From: Bacillus sp. FJAT-27264
Lineage (GTDB): Bacteria > Bacillota > Bacilli > Paenibacillales > Paenibacillaceae
Length of the DNA: 64,000 nucleotides
NCBI RefSeq assembly: GCF_001682855.1
Contig: NZ_MAQW01000004.1
Span: forward strand, 1 to 64,000
Direction of reading: 5' to 3'
This document shows, piece after piece, positions 18,151 to 26,152 of the stretch; the stretch's first letter is position 1; the number at the start of each line of letters is the position of its first letter. A program made the position numbers and the translations under genes. The notes beneath the pieces were generated by a model that was given only the letters and a program-made list of their open reading frames with translations, did not search any database and was not told the origin of the DNA.

Positions 18151-18199
18151 ATTATAGCACAAAACACTTTACAGAAGGGACATTCTGTAAAGTGTTTTG
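18151..18199 (-). promoter_or_regulatory. Promoter with overlapping 17-bp palindrome
   Basis: Extended -10 GTGCTATAAT (TATAAT at 18151-18156) lies beside a perfect inverted repeat, CAAAACACTTTACAGAA (18160-18176) and its complement (18183-18199). The palindrome covers the spacer and -35 area, so it is probably an operator controlling the integrase transcript. The rest of 18066-18355 holds GTAAGATA boxes and no gene. Confidence 0.55.
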
Positions 18200-18212
18200 G
18201 ATTGCATATGAT

Positions 18213-18236
18213 TATCTTACAGATGTGTAAGATATA
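18213..18236. repeat. GTAAGATA boxes
   Basis: TATCTTAC at 18213 and GTAAGATATA at 18227 in inverted orientation between the 18356 gene end and the integrase-transcript promoter. Confidence 0.5.
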
Positions 18237-18355
18237 ATATCATACTGTCTACTATCAAATCATAGACTTCATGTATCCCTGCATTAGAGCAACTTCATTT
18301 TAAAAACTGCAAAAACAGATACATGTAACGGATAAACCCAGTTCCATAACCTAAT

Positions 18356-18754
18356 TCATCTTTTTTTAATTGTTGAAGATATATTGAACGTGATGGCTCC
18401 CATTGATATTAAATATCCAAGATTGTACCATAAACCATTATTATACGTTTCATAGATTCCTATTTTCCCGTTAAACCACGACCATATAAAGAAAAAAAGA
18501 GCATAATATCCATGCCAAATTCCTGACCAAAAACCAGCAGGGTTGAATGGGGTCGCTGACCCGTCTCCAGGTATACCTAATGAAAGTACAAATACCATTA
18601 TTAGAAATAATGGTATGATAACAATCATTTTTGCATATTTCCCAAAAGATGATTCATCACTTCCCTTCTCTAATTTGTGGAAAAAGTTCAGCGTTATAAA
18701 TATAAAGAAATCTAATAAGTTTTGTATCATTTGTTTTATAAATCTTTTAATCAT
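18356..18754 (-). CDS. Membrane protein, 132 aa
   Basis: AGGGGGGAG precedes ATG 18754. Hydrophobic helices near 12-27, 44-62, 80-93 and 107-124. The GxWHGYYALFFF stretch is notable but I do not recognise the family. Confidence 0.65.
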   Translation of the reverse strand: MIKRFIKQMIQNLLDFFIFITLNFFHKLEKGSDESSFGKYAKMIVIIPLFLIMVFVLSLGIPGDGSATPFNPAGFWSGIWHGYYALFFFIWSWFNGKIGIYETYNNGLWYNLGYLISMGAITFNISSTIKKR

Positions 18755-18772
18755 TCTACTCCCCCCCTAGAC

Positions 18773-18826
18773 TTAACCTTCAGAATTATCAGGTTCAACT
18801 TGTTGTCCATCAATATCTGAATTCAT
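18773..18826 (-). CDS. Possible 17-aa peptide
   Basis: ATG 18826 with AAGGGAAG upstream encodes MNSDIDGQQVEPDNSEG. It fits the gap between two genes on the same strand, but it is very short and may be spurious. Confidence 0.25.
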   Translation of the reverse strand: MNSDIDGQQVEPDNSEG

Positions 18827-18844
18827 ATGCACTTCCCTTTGATA

Positions 18845-19474
18845 TCAGAGTAATTTCAATTTTAGATAAGCAAGAACCAATAAATGTAGAGGATAAAAAG
18901 AGATCCACAACCACCGGGGCATTCTTTTCTTTCCAAGAAATTGAACCCATTGAGGAGCAAACGCGATAAATAAAGTAGGTACAATACTAAGCATTTGAAT
19001 TGGCCAAAACTCAATGACAAGAAAAAACAGTACATTCAGTAACAGATGACAAAGCACCATAGCATGTGATCTTGTAAAACGGTAAATCAGAATAAGTAAG
19101 ATCCCGTAAGCATTATAGTCTAATGGTAAAAATTGCGCTGCTACACTGGAGATTATCATGATAGGAATCCAGATCCAGGTATTTGACACTTTATCTATAA
19201 CGATAAGCAACAAAGCACCCAGCAGCAGCGTGAAAATGACGTTAAGGCCCCATGGATTTAATGAGAGATTGAAAGGAATTTGAGAAGCCAACGCAATAAT
19301 TAACAATCGTTTCGAGTAGTTGCGATGTGAAGATGTATAAATATGACCTTGAACGATTCCGTAGCAATATATAGGAAAAGCCAATCTCCCAATTCCTCTA
19401 AGAATGTCTTCGTGAGGAAAAAAGATATATCCCAAATGATCCAGCAGCATCGAAAGCATGGCAATTAACTGCAT
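18845..19474 (-). CDS. TraX-family membrane protein
   Basis: 209 residues. Polytopic, and it begins with LIAMLSMLLDHLGYIFFP, the signature of the TraX family (DHxGxxxFP). TraX of F-type plasmids N-acetylates the pilin subunit; relatives occur widely in Firmicutes, where the substrate is often unknown. About seven to eight hydrophobic helices cover the length. Its ATG shares a base with the stop of the upstream gene (TAATG). Possible link: the tiny pilin-like proteins at 41 kb, but the genes are far apart and this is only a suggestion. Confidence 0.8.
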   Translation of the reverse strand: MQLIAMLSMLLDHLGYIFFPHEDILRGIGRLAFPIYCYGIVQGHIYTSSHRNYSKRLLIIALASQIPFNLSLNPWGLNVIFTLLLGALLLIVIDKVSNTWIWIPIMIISSVAAQFLPLDYNAYGILLILIYRFTRSHAMVLCHLLLNVLFFLVIEFWPIQMLSIVPTLFIAFAPQWVQFLGKKRMPRWLWISFYPLHLLVLAYLKLKLL

Positions 19475-19887
19475 TAATTTGATGGTCCTAAAAATCTTGA
19501 AAAGTGCTTTAATGGGATTCCAAAGTGTTGTAATAATCGTTTTACAATTGGATTCCCCGAGTAATTATCAATAGCATTGTTTAATTCAAATAATGATATC
19601 TCCAACTGTTCAGCTATTTCAGCCAAATTTATTCCTTCATCTTTTATTATGGAACGAAGAACTATACGCGGACTTCCACTATCAACATTTTCGTATTGGT
19701 TTGATAATTCATTAAGTAGATCCTGAAGTTCGCCAGCTTCACTATGTAACGTATTTAGCAGGGACTCTATTGATTCAACTTCTGGATATTTCGCGGTGAT
19801 TCTGATCAATTGATCGTGGAAAGTTATAATCTCTTGTAACTGAATTTTATTTTCTTGATACAAAATGATTTTTTCTTTCAAAGACAT
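19474..19887 (-). CDS. Hypothetical protein with possible HTH, 137 aa
   Basis: GGAGAG precedes ATG 19887. N-terminal coiled coil, then INLAEIAEQLEISLFELNNA (about 85-115), which resembles a helix-turn-helix of the Cro/XRE type. Coupled by TAATG to the TraX-like gene. Function unknown. Confidence 0.6.
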   Translation of the reverse strand: MSLKEKIILYQENKIQLQEIITFHDQLIRITAKYPEVESIESLLNTLHSEAGELQDLLNELSNQYENVDSGSPRIVLRSIIKDEGINLAEIAEQLEISLFELNNAIDNYSGNPIVKRLLQHFGIPLKHFSRFLGPSN

Positions 19888-19908
19888 ATCTTTTTCTCTC
19901 CTAAAGCC

Positions 19909-20124
19909 TTATTGGTCTTTCTCATTCATAATTTCTAGATTTGGTTTATAGACGTAATACCACGATATATAAATAGAACCAAAGAGTATCCAGATAACAT
20001 AAAATTTCTCGATCCATCCATAACTATTCCATGGCTGCGCTGGAATAATAATTACCCCCCAAATACAAATCAGCATGATTGTCATAAGAAGAATATGAAG
20101 CATTGCTAATTTCCTCTTACTCAT
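19909..20124 (-). CDS. Two-helix membrane protein, 71 aa
   Basis: GGAGG precedes ATG 20124. Hydrophobic helices at 7-28 and 41-58, positive N-terminus MSKRKL. Confidence 0.65.
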   Translation of the reverse strand: MSKRKLAMLHILLMTIMLICIWGVIIIPAQPWNSYGWIEKFYVIWILFGSIYISWYYVYKPNLEIMNEKDQ

Positions 20125-20153
20125 TATGAACCTCCATATTCATAATATCGATC

Positions 20154-20222
20154 TCATTCCGGTTTTTGATAGACAACAGCTTCTACCATAGCCGCTAGAA
20201 AACCAATAGTCGCTACACTCAA
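20154..20222 (-). CDS. Possible 22-aa hydrophobic peptide
   Basis: TTG 20222, 12 nt after AAGGGGAG, encodes MSVATIGFLAAMVEAVVYQ plus three residues. An overlapping frame is also open, so this is uncertain. Confidence 0.2.
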   Translation of the reverse strand: MSVATIGFLAAMVEAVVYQKPE

Positions 20223-20257
20223 TCATTCTACGCACTCCCCTTCTTATTCCAAAACCC

Positions 20258-20500
20258 TTAAGTTTCCGGTGAACCTTGCCCTCCGAACAAATTTCTAAAT
20301 TGCACCAGTTCTTTTTCATCTAAACCAAAATCCTTGACTGACTGCGTAATAATCGCTGACGGTTTGAGATCCGTCTTATCGTCATTTAGCCGATGTTGGT
20401 TTGACATTAATCTGAATTTTTTCATATGTTCTTTCATTTCTTCTGTAGGTTCAGGAAATAGATTGAATCCATCGCCTTTTCCACCATTTTCACTAATCAT
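20258..20500 (-). CDS. Hypothetical protein, 80 aa
   Basis: ATG 20500 with AGGGGG upstream is preferred over a start 27 codons earlier that overlaps the preceding gene. Soluble, charged. No motif recognised. Confidence 0.6.
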   Translation of the reverse strand: MISENGGKGDGFNLFPEPTEEMKEHMKKFRLMSNQHRLNDDKTDLKPSAIITQSVKDFGLDEKELVQFRNLFGGQGSPET

Positions 20501-20540
20501 TAAACCGCGCCCCCTATAAAAATAAATGAGAAGAAAAATA

Positions 20541-20924
20541 TCAACCCGGGTGACCCCCTTTAATCTCCAATTTGTATTCATTTAGGTTCACCGGATCTAT
20601 GATCCCCCGAACAAAACAATTGGCATCATTTTCGATTGTGAAATGTTCGATAGATAAAATCGAAATGGTTTTATTACCTTTCATTTTGATCACATAATAA
20701 TTATGATGAATTGTCTTCACTTCAAACTCCCGAACGGTCGCTTGGACCTTTTCTCGAACACCACGGAACTCGACGATCTTCTCTTTTCTGTCTTTAAAAG
20801 CCTTATGCATCGTTCCTAGCACTACTGATGTACTATCCTTGTAAAATAAAAATCGGTCTAGCAAAAAGTAAATTACTATCAATATGAGTAAAGAAACGAA
20901 CAGGTATAGTTTTATTTGTTCCAA
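20541..20924 (-). CDS. Membrane-anchored protein, 127 aa
   Basis: TTG 20924 with GGAAGG upstream. One N-terminal helix (LYLFVSLLILIVIYFLLD), then a small beta-rich cytosolic domain. Family unknown. Confidence 0.65.
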   Translation of the reverse strand: MEQIKLYLFVSLLILIVIYFLLDRFLFYKDSTSVVLGTMHKAFKDRKEKIVEFRGVREKVQATVREFEVKTIHHNYYVIKMKGNKTISILSIEHFTIENDANCFVRGIIDPVNLNEYKLEIKGGHPG

Positions 20925-20951
20925 AGTGTTGTCCTTCCTTCATTTCAACTA

Positions 20952-21944
20952 TCATTCAAATTCCAATTGAACTGGGAAATCCTCCATGTCACACCTCATA
21001 AGCTGCACTCTATCTGCGATCATCTGCTTACTGGTAGCTCCTTTTTGGCAAAGACGACCATATTGATTATCCGGTGAATATTTATCGATCAAGAACGACT
21101 TGGCCCATAATCCAAACTGACTTTCGGACCAATTTAAGGATTGTGCATAATTGACAACTTGATAAAGAGATCCCACATGGACCTTCCTCAATGCTTTCCG
21201 CTCTTTTTCTTCCCAGCTCTGAAAAGCACTGGTTAAGTATTCAAGTTGTGTTTCCACTGTACAGGAAACATCCGATGGAACTTCATTTAAACCGGTAATA
21301 AATTTATTTAGCGATTGGCCGCCAAAATCAATATTTTCCCCCATAGTTACTGCAAGAAACTGCCAAAGCATTTGCTCGTCTACTGAACGATTTCTATCAT
21401 CGTTCGTAAGAGCAATTAAATCAAAGAACGGATTATCTTTTGTAATTGCATCTAAGGCATCTTTTACATCATGTGCAAGTCTAGCTCGGGTTTTTTCAGT
21501 AGCCGTTAATGCCATAGACTGGTTAACTCGATAATAAAGATCCTGGATCTCTTCCAAACTGCAATCCCGGAACTCTGTCACTGTAAAATTGTAGGTGAGG
21601 AATTCAAAACTTGAAGTTTTCCCTAAGTCCTTATGCTTCTTACCCGCTAACACTTCATCACCAAAATCAGGTGTTCCTTGAGACAACTTATAAAGATCAT
21701 CATGAAAGAAAAATACAGATTCGGTGCGCTGCCTGCCATCAAAGAACCACAAATTCCCGTCACCGTTATCCCATACCAAAAGGGGTGGAACATACTTATC
21801 CCTAATAACTGAATCAATCAAAAAGGAACGTCTATCATTTTTCCAGACACTATTGCGCTGGAATGGTAAATCATAACGAATGATTCCCTTCTCACGATAT
21901 CCTAAAAGCGTTTTAACTGTTTTTTGTGTACTGCCTCTTTTCAT
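20952..21944 (-). CDS. DUF262 (ParB/sulfiredoxin-like NTPase) protein
   Basis: 330 residues from ATG 21944 (GGAGG upstream). The N-terminal region has the family pattern: YDLPFQRNSVW, then SFLIDSVIRDKYVPPLLVW and WFFDGRQRTESV, where DGxQR is the nucleotide-binding signature. DUF262 domains are related to ParB-type NTPases and form the N-terminal part of GmrS/GmrD and other defence proteins. Here the C-terminal HNH nuclease domain (DUF1524) of those proteins is not visible, so this is a short stand-alone version. Lies in the same transcript as the Dam-type methyltransferase, which may be meaningful for defence or regulation. Confidence 0.75.
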   Translation of the reverse strand: MKRGSTQKTVKTLLGYREKGIIRYDLPFQRNSVWKNDRRSFLIDSVIRDKYVPPLLVWDNGDGNLWFFDGRQRTESVFFFHDDLYKLSQGTPDFGDEVLAGKKHKDLGKTSSFEFLTYNFTVTEFRDCSLEEIQDLYYRVNQSMALTATEKTRARLAHDVKDALDAITKDNPFFDLIALTNDDRNRSVDEQMLWQFLAVTMGENIDFGGQSLNKFITGLNEVPSDVSCTVETQLEYLTSAFQSWEEKERKALRKVHVGSLYQVVNYAQSLNWSESQFGLWAKSFLIDKYSPDNQYGRLCQKGATSKQMIADRVQLMRCDMEDFPVQLEFE

Positions 21945-22006
21945 TTCCCATCCTCCATTATTAGAATGTAATTGGTTTAATCCCACTATATAATCCCAAT
22001 AGCCAT

Positions 22007-22279
22007 TTATTTATTCAGTCTACTGGCATCCCAACCATCTGGTCGCCTTTCTTTAGCTGCAGGAGTGCATTTTTCACAGTAGTAACGCACACCTAATCTC
22101 ACTACTCCATCTGGAGACAAGCGAGGTACAATATAAAAAATCTCATTTTCCGGATCAATAAAATCTTTCGTACAGCCGGAACAAACCGGATTATCATCTG
22201 GATCGTCATATTCATAGTTTATATCAAGTCCGTCATAGTCGTAATCAATCGTCGGTTTATTTCTATCATCTGGTATCAT
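22007..22279 (-). CDS. Small zinc-ribbon protein, 90 aa
   Basis: Cys pairs CSGC (about 33-36) and CEKC (about 68-71) suggest one zinc ribbon; the N-terminus is very acidic (YDYDGLDINYEYDDPDD). The ATG overlaps the upstream stop by four bases (ATGA), and a ribosome site AAAAGGAG lies inside the upstream gene. Confidence 0.65.
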   Translation of the reverse strand: MIPDDRNKPTIDYDYDGLDINYEYDDPDDNPVCSGCTKDFIDPENEIFYIVPRLSPDGVVRLGVRYYCEKCTPAAKERRPDGWDASRLNK

Positions 22280-22470
22280 TTACGAATACGGCTCCTTTTA
22301 GGCAGAATATTTTGCTGCTTCTTTCCATTGAACCTACGAACACTTGACGGCTGGCGACGAATATTTCTTGTCCGATGATTCGGTTGAATTTCTTGGGATT
22401 CAGCCATTTTAAGTCTACCTAACATCAAAATGACTAAACATGCTGGAATCATTAATATAAACAACAACAT
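22276..22470 (-). CDS. Single-helix membrane protein, 64 aa
   Basis: ATG 22470 with GGAGGG 6 nt upstream, preferred over TTG 22488. Hydrophobic N-terminal helix MLLFILMIPACLVILMLG, then a basic Arg/Lys/Gln-rich tail. Confidence 0.6.
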   Translation of the reverse strand: MLLFILMIPACLVILMLGRLKMAESQEIQPNHRTRNIRRQPSSVRRFNGKKQQNILPKRSRIRK

Positions 22471-22484
22471 AACATTCCCTCCTC

Positions 22485-23456
22485 TCAAGCACTAAATGTA
22501 CGCCTGATCTTCTCAATTTGTGGAAATACATACAGATCTTCAATGTACTTTTCGTCATCATAACATAGAATCATATCAGCTCCCGGAAAACCACTATAAA
22601 GACTCTCTAAGAGCATGTTTAATCTGAGATGATCTGTTTCATTATATGAACAGCGATACAAGCGTTGCCCCTTCTTATAGTAGGGGGGATCTATCAGAAT
22701 GCTTGTATCATTACCCCAATATGCTTCCTCAATAATTTCACAGGCATCTTCATTGGTCACTTTGATCCGATCACTCATAGTATGGATCGTCTGTATTCGC
22801 TTAATTAGGCCTTCCGGAATCCATCTTGAAAGCAACCTTGAAGAATCTCCATTCTTACCTCCAAGTGGGTACGCGTCATAAATTCCTGAAAAAGCAAGAC
22901 GATTATTAACAAGCATATGCCATGCTGCATCTTCCAGGCTGCAATTGGCGTATCCAGATAATATAATTTTTTGAGATTTGAAGTAGTCTTGTCTTGTTGG
23001 AACAGTCGAACGAATCTGATCAACTAGCACATTGACATTAGTTTTAATGATCTGAAACAGAGCATATACGCCATAATCCACATCATTTAAATGTAATTCT
23101 TCAATAACTCCAGCGTGGAGCAATGCCAATTCCACACTGGCCCCTCCTGCATAGGGAGAAACCAATAACTTTGATTTATCGCTAATTAACTTTGTATACA
23201 AGTAATCCGTTACTTTGCTTTTCCCACCCGGATATCTCAACGGAGATAGACGCTTGTTAAATTTGCGATCTATACTCCGTCTTGCAGTATCCTTGGAATC
23301 CTTACTCTCCATTATGAGGTAGAATCTACGATCTTCATCTTCTTCATGTATATAGTTGTAAGAATCGCAATCTCCGCACCAGAACCCTTTATTATATTTA
23401 TCAATATCATCATAGTATTCCGATCCACAGAATCTACAAGGTGGGAGTTCAATCAC
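22485..23456 (-). CDS. Dam/D12-class adenine DNA methyltransferase with zinc ribbon
   Basis: 323 residues from GTG 23456, chosen because AAGGAGG sits upstream. Residues 7-30 form a zinc ribbon (CRFC ... CGDC), which is not part of standard Dam. Then LRYPGGKSK (73-81, SAM-binding motif I region of D12 enzymes), SPYAGGASVEL (100-110), LNDVD (123-127), and catalytic DPPY at 256-259. It transfers a methyl group to N6 of adenine. No cognate nuclease gene is adjacent, so it is probably a solitary methylase protecting the plasmid or marking DNA. Transcribed from the conserved promoter at 23585. Confidence 0.88.
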   Translation of the reverse strand: MIELPPCRFCGSEYYDDIDKYNKGFWCGDCDSYNYIHEEDEDRRFYLIMESKDSKDTARRSIDRKFNKRLSPLRYPGGKSKVTDYLYTKLISDKSKLLVSPYAGGASVELALLHAGVIEELHLNDVDYGVYALFQIIKTNVNVLVDQIRSTVPTRQDYFKSQKIILSGYANCSLEDAAWHMLVNNRLAFSGIYDAYPLGGKNGDSSRLLSRWIPEGLIKRIQTIHTMSDRIKVTNEDACEIIEEAYWGNDTSILIDPPYYKKGQRLYRCSYNETDHLRLNMLLESLYSGFPGADMILCYDDEKYIEDLYVFPQIEKIRRTFSA

Positions 23457-23584
23457 CAGCTTATCCTCCTTAATATACGAAAAGACTAGAAATATGCATC
23501 TCACGCTTCTTCGATTTTATACAATAACCCTTAACCATTTCACAGATAACCTCTGCTATTTTTGTAATATGTATCTTTTATTAT

Positions 23585-23615
23585 TATATCACGTATTACA
23601 CATTATTAATATATA
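23585..23615 (-). promoter_or_regulatory. Conserved TAATACGTGATATAAT promoter, copy 2
   Basis: Minus strand: GTAATACGTGATATAAT, upstream of the methyltransferase. About 25 bp further upstream on the same strand is the box CAGGGTCAGGGGAAAAA (23636-23652). The 375 bp between genes also hold a terminator, a second CGGG box (23729-23743, plus orientation) and GTAAGATA boxes. Confidence 0.6.
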
Positions 23616-23675
23616 CTCCGACGAAATTCTCCACCTTTTTCCCCTGACCCTGCGAATTTATTTTTAATTATCATC

Positions 23676-23704
23676 AACAAAAAACCTTCATTCGTATGAA
23701 GGTT
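23676..23704 (-). terminator. Terminator upstream of the methyltransferase promoter
   Basis: AACCTTCAT/ATGAAGGTT stem with a minus-strand T-run. It is nearly identical to the terminator at 27751-27777. Confidence 0.7.
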
Positions 23705-23728
23705 GAATAACAGCATTTGAAACTATCA

Positions 23729-23780
23729 CGGGTCCGGGAAAAAGAGGCATGATTTGTATATGTAAGATATATTATATTAC
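23729..23780. repeat. CGGGTCCGGGAAAAA box plus GTAAGATA palindrome
   Basis: Box at 23729-23743, then GTAAGATA (23762) and TATATTAC (23773) in inverted orientation. Same arrangement at 28247-28299 and 60174-60226. Confidence 0.55.
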
Positions 23781-23831
23781 AACATAATCCCTTTATTCAT
23801 AATATATTATGTATCCTTGTACGATAATGTT

Positions 23832-23936
23832 CTACCAGTTTCTACGCACCCCTATCGGGATCGGATAACTTAAGAGTACAATTACAAAAACTCCGAGCAG
23901 AAAAATTACAGTCAACCCAATCAATTTTCTTTTCAC
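23832..23936 (-). CDS. Small membrane peptide, 34 aa
   Basis: GTG 23936, 12 nt after AAGGAG. Encodes MKRKLIGLTVIFLLGVFVIV followed by a short polar tail ending RRNW. Typical single-helix small protein; role unknown. Confidence 0.45.
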   Translation of the reverse strand: MKRKLIGLTVIFLLGVFVIVLLSYPIPIGVRRNW

Positions 23937-24049
23937 CCTGACTCAGTTCTCCTTTTAATTTGAGTATTGCAGAGCACAGTATGTGTCAACTATATTTGTT
24001 CGTCCAGCTAATCAACTCTGCAACCGTATAAAAACGTGAAAATAATCAA

Positions 24050-24083
24050 GCATTGCGTCACCGGCCCGCTACCCTCGTACTAC
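24050..24083 (-). repeat. Leader repeat, copy 1
   Basis: Contains TTGCGTCACCGGCCCG and ACCCTCGTACT. Nearly identical to copy 2 at 25637-25672. Confidence 0.55.
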
Positions 24084-24089
24084 TACGCA

Positions 24090-24314
24090 TCAAAGAGCGT
24101 TGCTGGCCGATATCTTATAAGACCCCTGTTCTACATCAGAAACAGCCACATAATCAACTTCTCCATCCGAGTAGGTAACTTCATAACAAAGTCTACTCGG
24201 TAATGTCGGCTCCGGAATGACATATACAAGCCCTGTAATAGCAGGTACGCCTTTCGTTGGATTATACGCATAAGAGTGAATTGGATGTAAATACGATTTA
24301 GATAGTTGAAGCAT
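24090..24314 (-). CDS. Hypothetical protein, 74 aa
   Basis: GGGGG precedes ATG 24314. The C-terminal half (CYEVTYSDGEVDYVAVSD) looks beta-stranded. First full gene of the mosaic region; no family recognised. Confidence 0.6.
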   Translation of the reverse strand: MLQLSKSYLHPIHSYAYNPTKGVPAITGLVYVIPEPTLPSRLCYEVTYSDGEVDYVAVSDVEQGSYKISASNAL

Positions 24315-24481
24315 AAGAAAACCCCCATTATAGTATTACAAATCATTTCAGCCAAAAATCATAAGTCACCATTACTATCCCCAAAATCATAAGTGCAAAA
24401 GATGAACCTTCCCTTTAATTTTTTGACCTTATGAGACGTTCCACTAGATCCCCTGAAGCCCATAAATCAAATACCCCCTCT

Positions 24482-24745
24482 CTATTCAATATGATGTCTT
24501 GATGGATTTTCACCACGCATTGTGCGAATGATAAATTCTGCTTGTTGATACTGTTCTAAAGTAATTCCAGTTTCTTTCGATACATCTTCAAATGGCTTTA
24601 TCTCTCCACGATGATCAAGCATATCTTTTACAGATCTGCGCGATTCCACAATTTCAAAAGGATTAATCTTAGATGTATTCTGTGGATCTATCTTAATAAC
24701 TTTGCCTCCGAGCTTACTAATCAATTCTTGATAATTTTTATCCAT
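24482..24745 (-). CDS. Hypothetical protein, 87 aa (paralogue of 27362-27661)
   Basis: AAGGAG precedes ATG 24745. Shares a pattern with the 27362-27661 product: INPFE/WSPLE, then RGEIKPFEDVSKETGITLEQ versus EGNVVPFESIPEETNITKDH. This defines a small plasmid-borne family of unknown function. Confidence 0.65.
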   Translation of the reverse strand: MDKNYQELISKLGGKVIKIDPQNTSKINPFEIVESRRSVKDMLDHRGEIKPFEDVSKETGITLEQYQQAEFIIRTMRGENPSRHHIE

Positions 24746-24829
24746 GCTAATACACTCTCCTTATTCATAGAAGTACATTGGCTCATAGATTCTCTTTTAA
24801 ATAAGTTCAGCCTCAGATCTAGATCCATA

Positions 24830-24945
24830 GGGACAACAGGTGGGCGGGATCGCCCAGGGCGGATCGATCTTAGAGCCGGCGCAGCTTCGTCCGGACCTTC
24901 AGCTACAACAGCGCCGCGGCCGCAGCCGGATCTTCAGTATCGGCG
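24830..24945. other. GC-rich patch with a 20-bp repeat
   Basis: Much richer in G+C than its surroundings. Contains CGGCCGCAGCCGGATCTTCA at 24917-24936, found again at 27317-27336. Seems to be foreign or remnant DNA; a TAATG-coupled 18-codon frame on the minus strand (MKNSPILKIRLRPRRCCS) crosses it. Confidence 0.4.
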
Positions 24946-24954
24946 AGTTTTTCA

Positions 24955-25611
24955 TTAAGCCGCTTTTCGTAATCTAAAATGAGTTTTGCGATTTTCAACT
25001 TTCCATTCCAACCAATCATGGTTCCATTCTGCTTTTAATGTTTGTATCAATGATGGTTTAGGATTGTTGTAATAAGTCTGAACATTTTCTAAAATTTGAT
25101 CTATCGTAACCCAATCTTTTCTTTTCAAAAACAGTTTAATTGCATCTATCATTTCACTATATTCAGTAATGCCCTCGCCAGATTTAACACCAGCCACAGT
25201 TCGTGTATGGAAGTCAGATTTTATAAGTTTCTTTATATCATAGGATTTTTTTCTAACACGTTTACCCCAAAACTCAACGTTTGATCCATTTATACGACTA
25301 TCATATTTTGAAGACTCATCCGTTGTATAAATCAATCCTATTCCTTCTTGTTTCAATAAATTGAGCGCAATTTTTGAGTGTTGCTGTTTAGGTTTAGGTA
25401 CAGCTATAAAGATGTAATCAGCACAATGTTTTGCTCTAATAGCTTGTTCTATTACTTTGAAATTAAGTTGTTTTTTCATTTCAACAATAATTGAAAAACT
25501 ACCTTTGACAGCTACAACATCAATATTTCCAACTTCAGCATAGACGTTATCACATTTTATTTGCTCTATAAGAATGCGTTTAACATGTGTAAACATTTCC
25601 GATTCCTTCAT
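24955..25611 (-). CDS. Possible PD-(D/E)XK nuclease-like protein
   Basis: 218 residues; AAGGAAGG precedes ATG 25611. Residues 28-50 (GNIDVVAVKGSFSIIVEMKK) have the D...ExK spacing of the PD-(D/E)XK fold used by restriction enzymes and Holliday-junction resolvases, and a helix with a conserved Gln-like pattern follows (VIEQAIRAKHCADYIFIAVP). The C-terminus (140-218) looks like a winged helix. A restriction or DNA-repair role is plausible but unproven. Preceded by leader repeat copy 2. Confidence 0.55.
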   Translation of the reverse strand: MKESEMFTHVKRILIEQIKCDNVYAEVGNIDVVAVKGSFSIIVEMKKQLNFKVIEQAIRAKHCADYIFIAVPKPKQQHSKIALNLLKQEGIGLIYTTDESSKYDSRINGSNVEFWGKRVRKKSYDIKKLIKSDFHTRTVAGVKSGEGITEYSEMIDAIKLFLKRKDWVTIDQILENVQTYYNNPKPSLIQTLKAEWNHDWLEWKVENRKTHFRLRKAA

Positions 25612-25636
25612 GATTCACCTTCCTTTACCTTCATAG

Positions 25637-25672
25637 TTTGCGTCAATGGCCCGGCACCCTCGTACTGTTCAG
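25637..25672 (-). repeat. Leader repeat, copy 2
   Basis: TTGCGTCAATGGCCCG...ACCCTCGTACTG between the 25680 gene end and the 25611 start. Confidence 0.6.
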
Positions 25673-25679
25673 GATTGCC

Positions 25680-25871
25680 CTACTTAACAATATCGTCCAA
25701 GAGATACCACGCCTGCTGTTCCGGATCACGAAAAGAATTAGAAACAGCGATGCGAATCTGGATTTCTCCATCACGATTAGCTTGATTAAAGAAAAATATC
25801 TTCCGACTACCCACATGATCTGTACCAGCAATAACCCAATCAGTCTTCAGTTTCTCAAATCTATGTATCAT
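25680..25871 (-). CDS. Hypothetical protein, 63 aa
   Basis: AAGGAGG precedes ATG 25871. Soluble, beta-rich; no motif recognised. Confidence 0.55.
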   Translation of the reverse strand: MIHRFEKLKTDWVIAGTDHVGSRKIFFFNQANRDGEIQIRIAVSNSFRDPEQQAWYLLDDIVK

Positions 25872-25879
25872 CTAAATCG

Positions 25880-25912
25880 CCTCCTTCCTGTGCAGTAATG
25901 CGTCTACTACTA
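25880..25912 (-). repeat. Leader repeat, copy 3
   Basis: Minus strand TAGTAGACGCATTACTG followed by the ribosome site GGAAGGAGG; it starts at the stop of the upstream gene. Confidence 0.6.
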
Positions 25913-26101
25913 TTTTTCAAATCTCCAGCCACCATCCAAATAATTAAAACGCCATTCGATATATGCCTCTTCTAAAAACTTATCCATATCTGTGTCATTC
26001 TCAGGGTTGTATCCCAATTCCTCCAAGGTGAATTCATCTTCATGTCCTTCACCAGCAAAGCCAATATTTAACGAGAAATAGACTTTTGTTTTAGGGTCCA
26101 T
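25910..26101 (-). CDS. Hypothetical acidic protein, 63 aa
   Basis: ATG 26101 with GGAGGGAGG upstream; an earlier in-frame start lies inside the leader repeat and is rejected. Acidic; contains FTLEELGYNPENDTDMDKFL. Confidence 0.55.
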   Translation of the reverse strand: MDPKTKVYFSLNIGFAGEGHEDEFTLEELGYNPENDTDMDKFLEEAYIEWRFNYLDGGWRFEK

Positions 26102-26111
26102 TTGTGACCTC

Positions 26112-26150
26112 CCTCCTGCGCATAATGCGTCTTTCAGCACTCGTACTGCG
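26112..26150 (-). repeat. Leader repeat, copy 4
   Basis: Minus strand CAGTACGAGTGCTGAAAG then ACGCATTATGCGCAGGAGGG, ending in the ribosome site of the 26101 gene. Confidence 0.6.
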
Positions 26151-26152
26151 AA

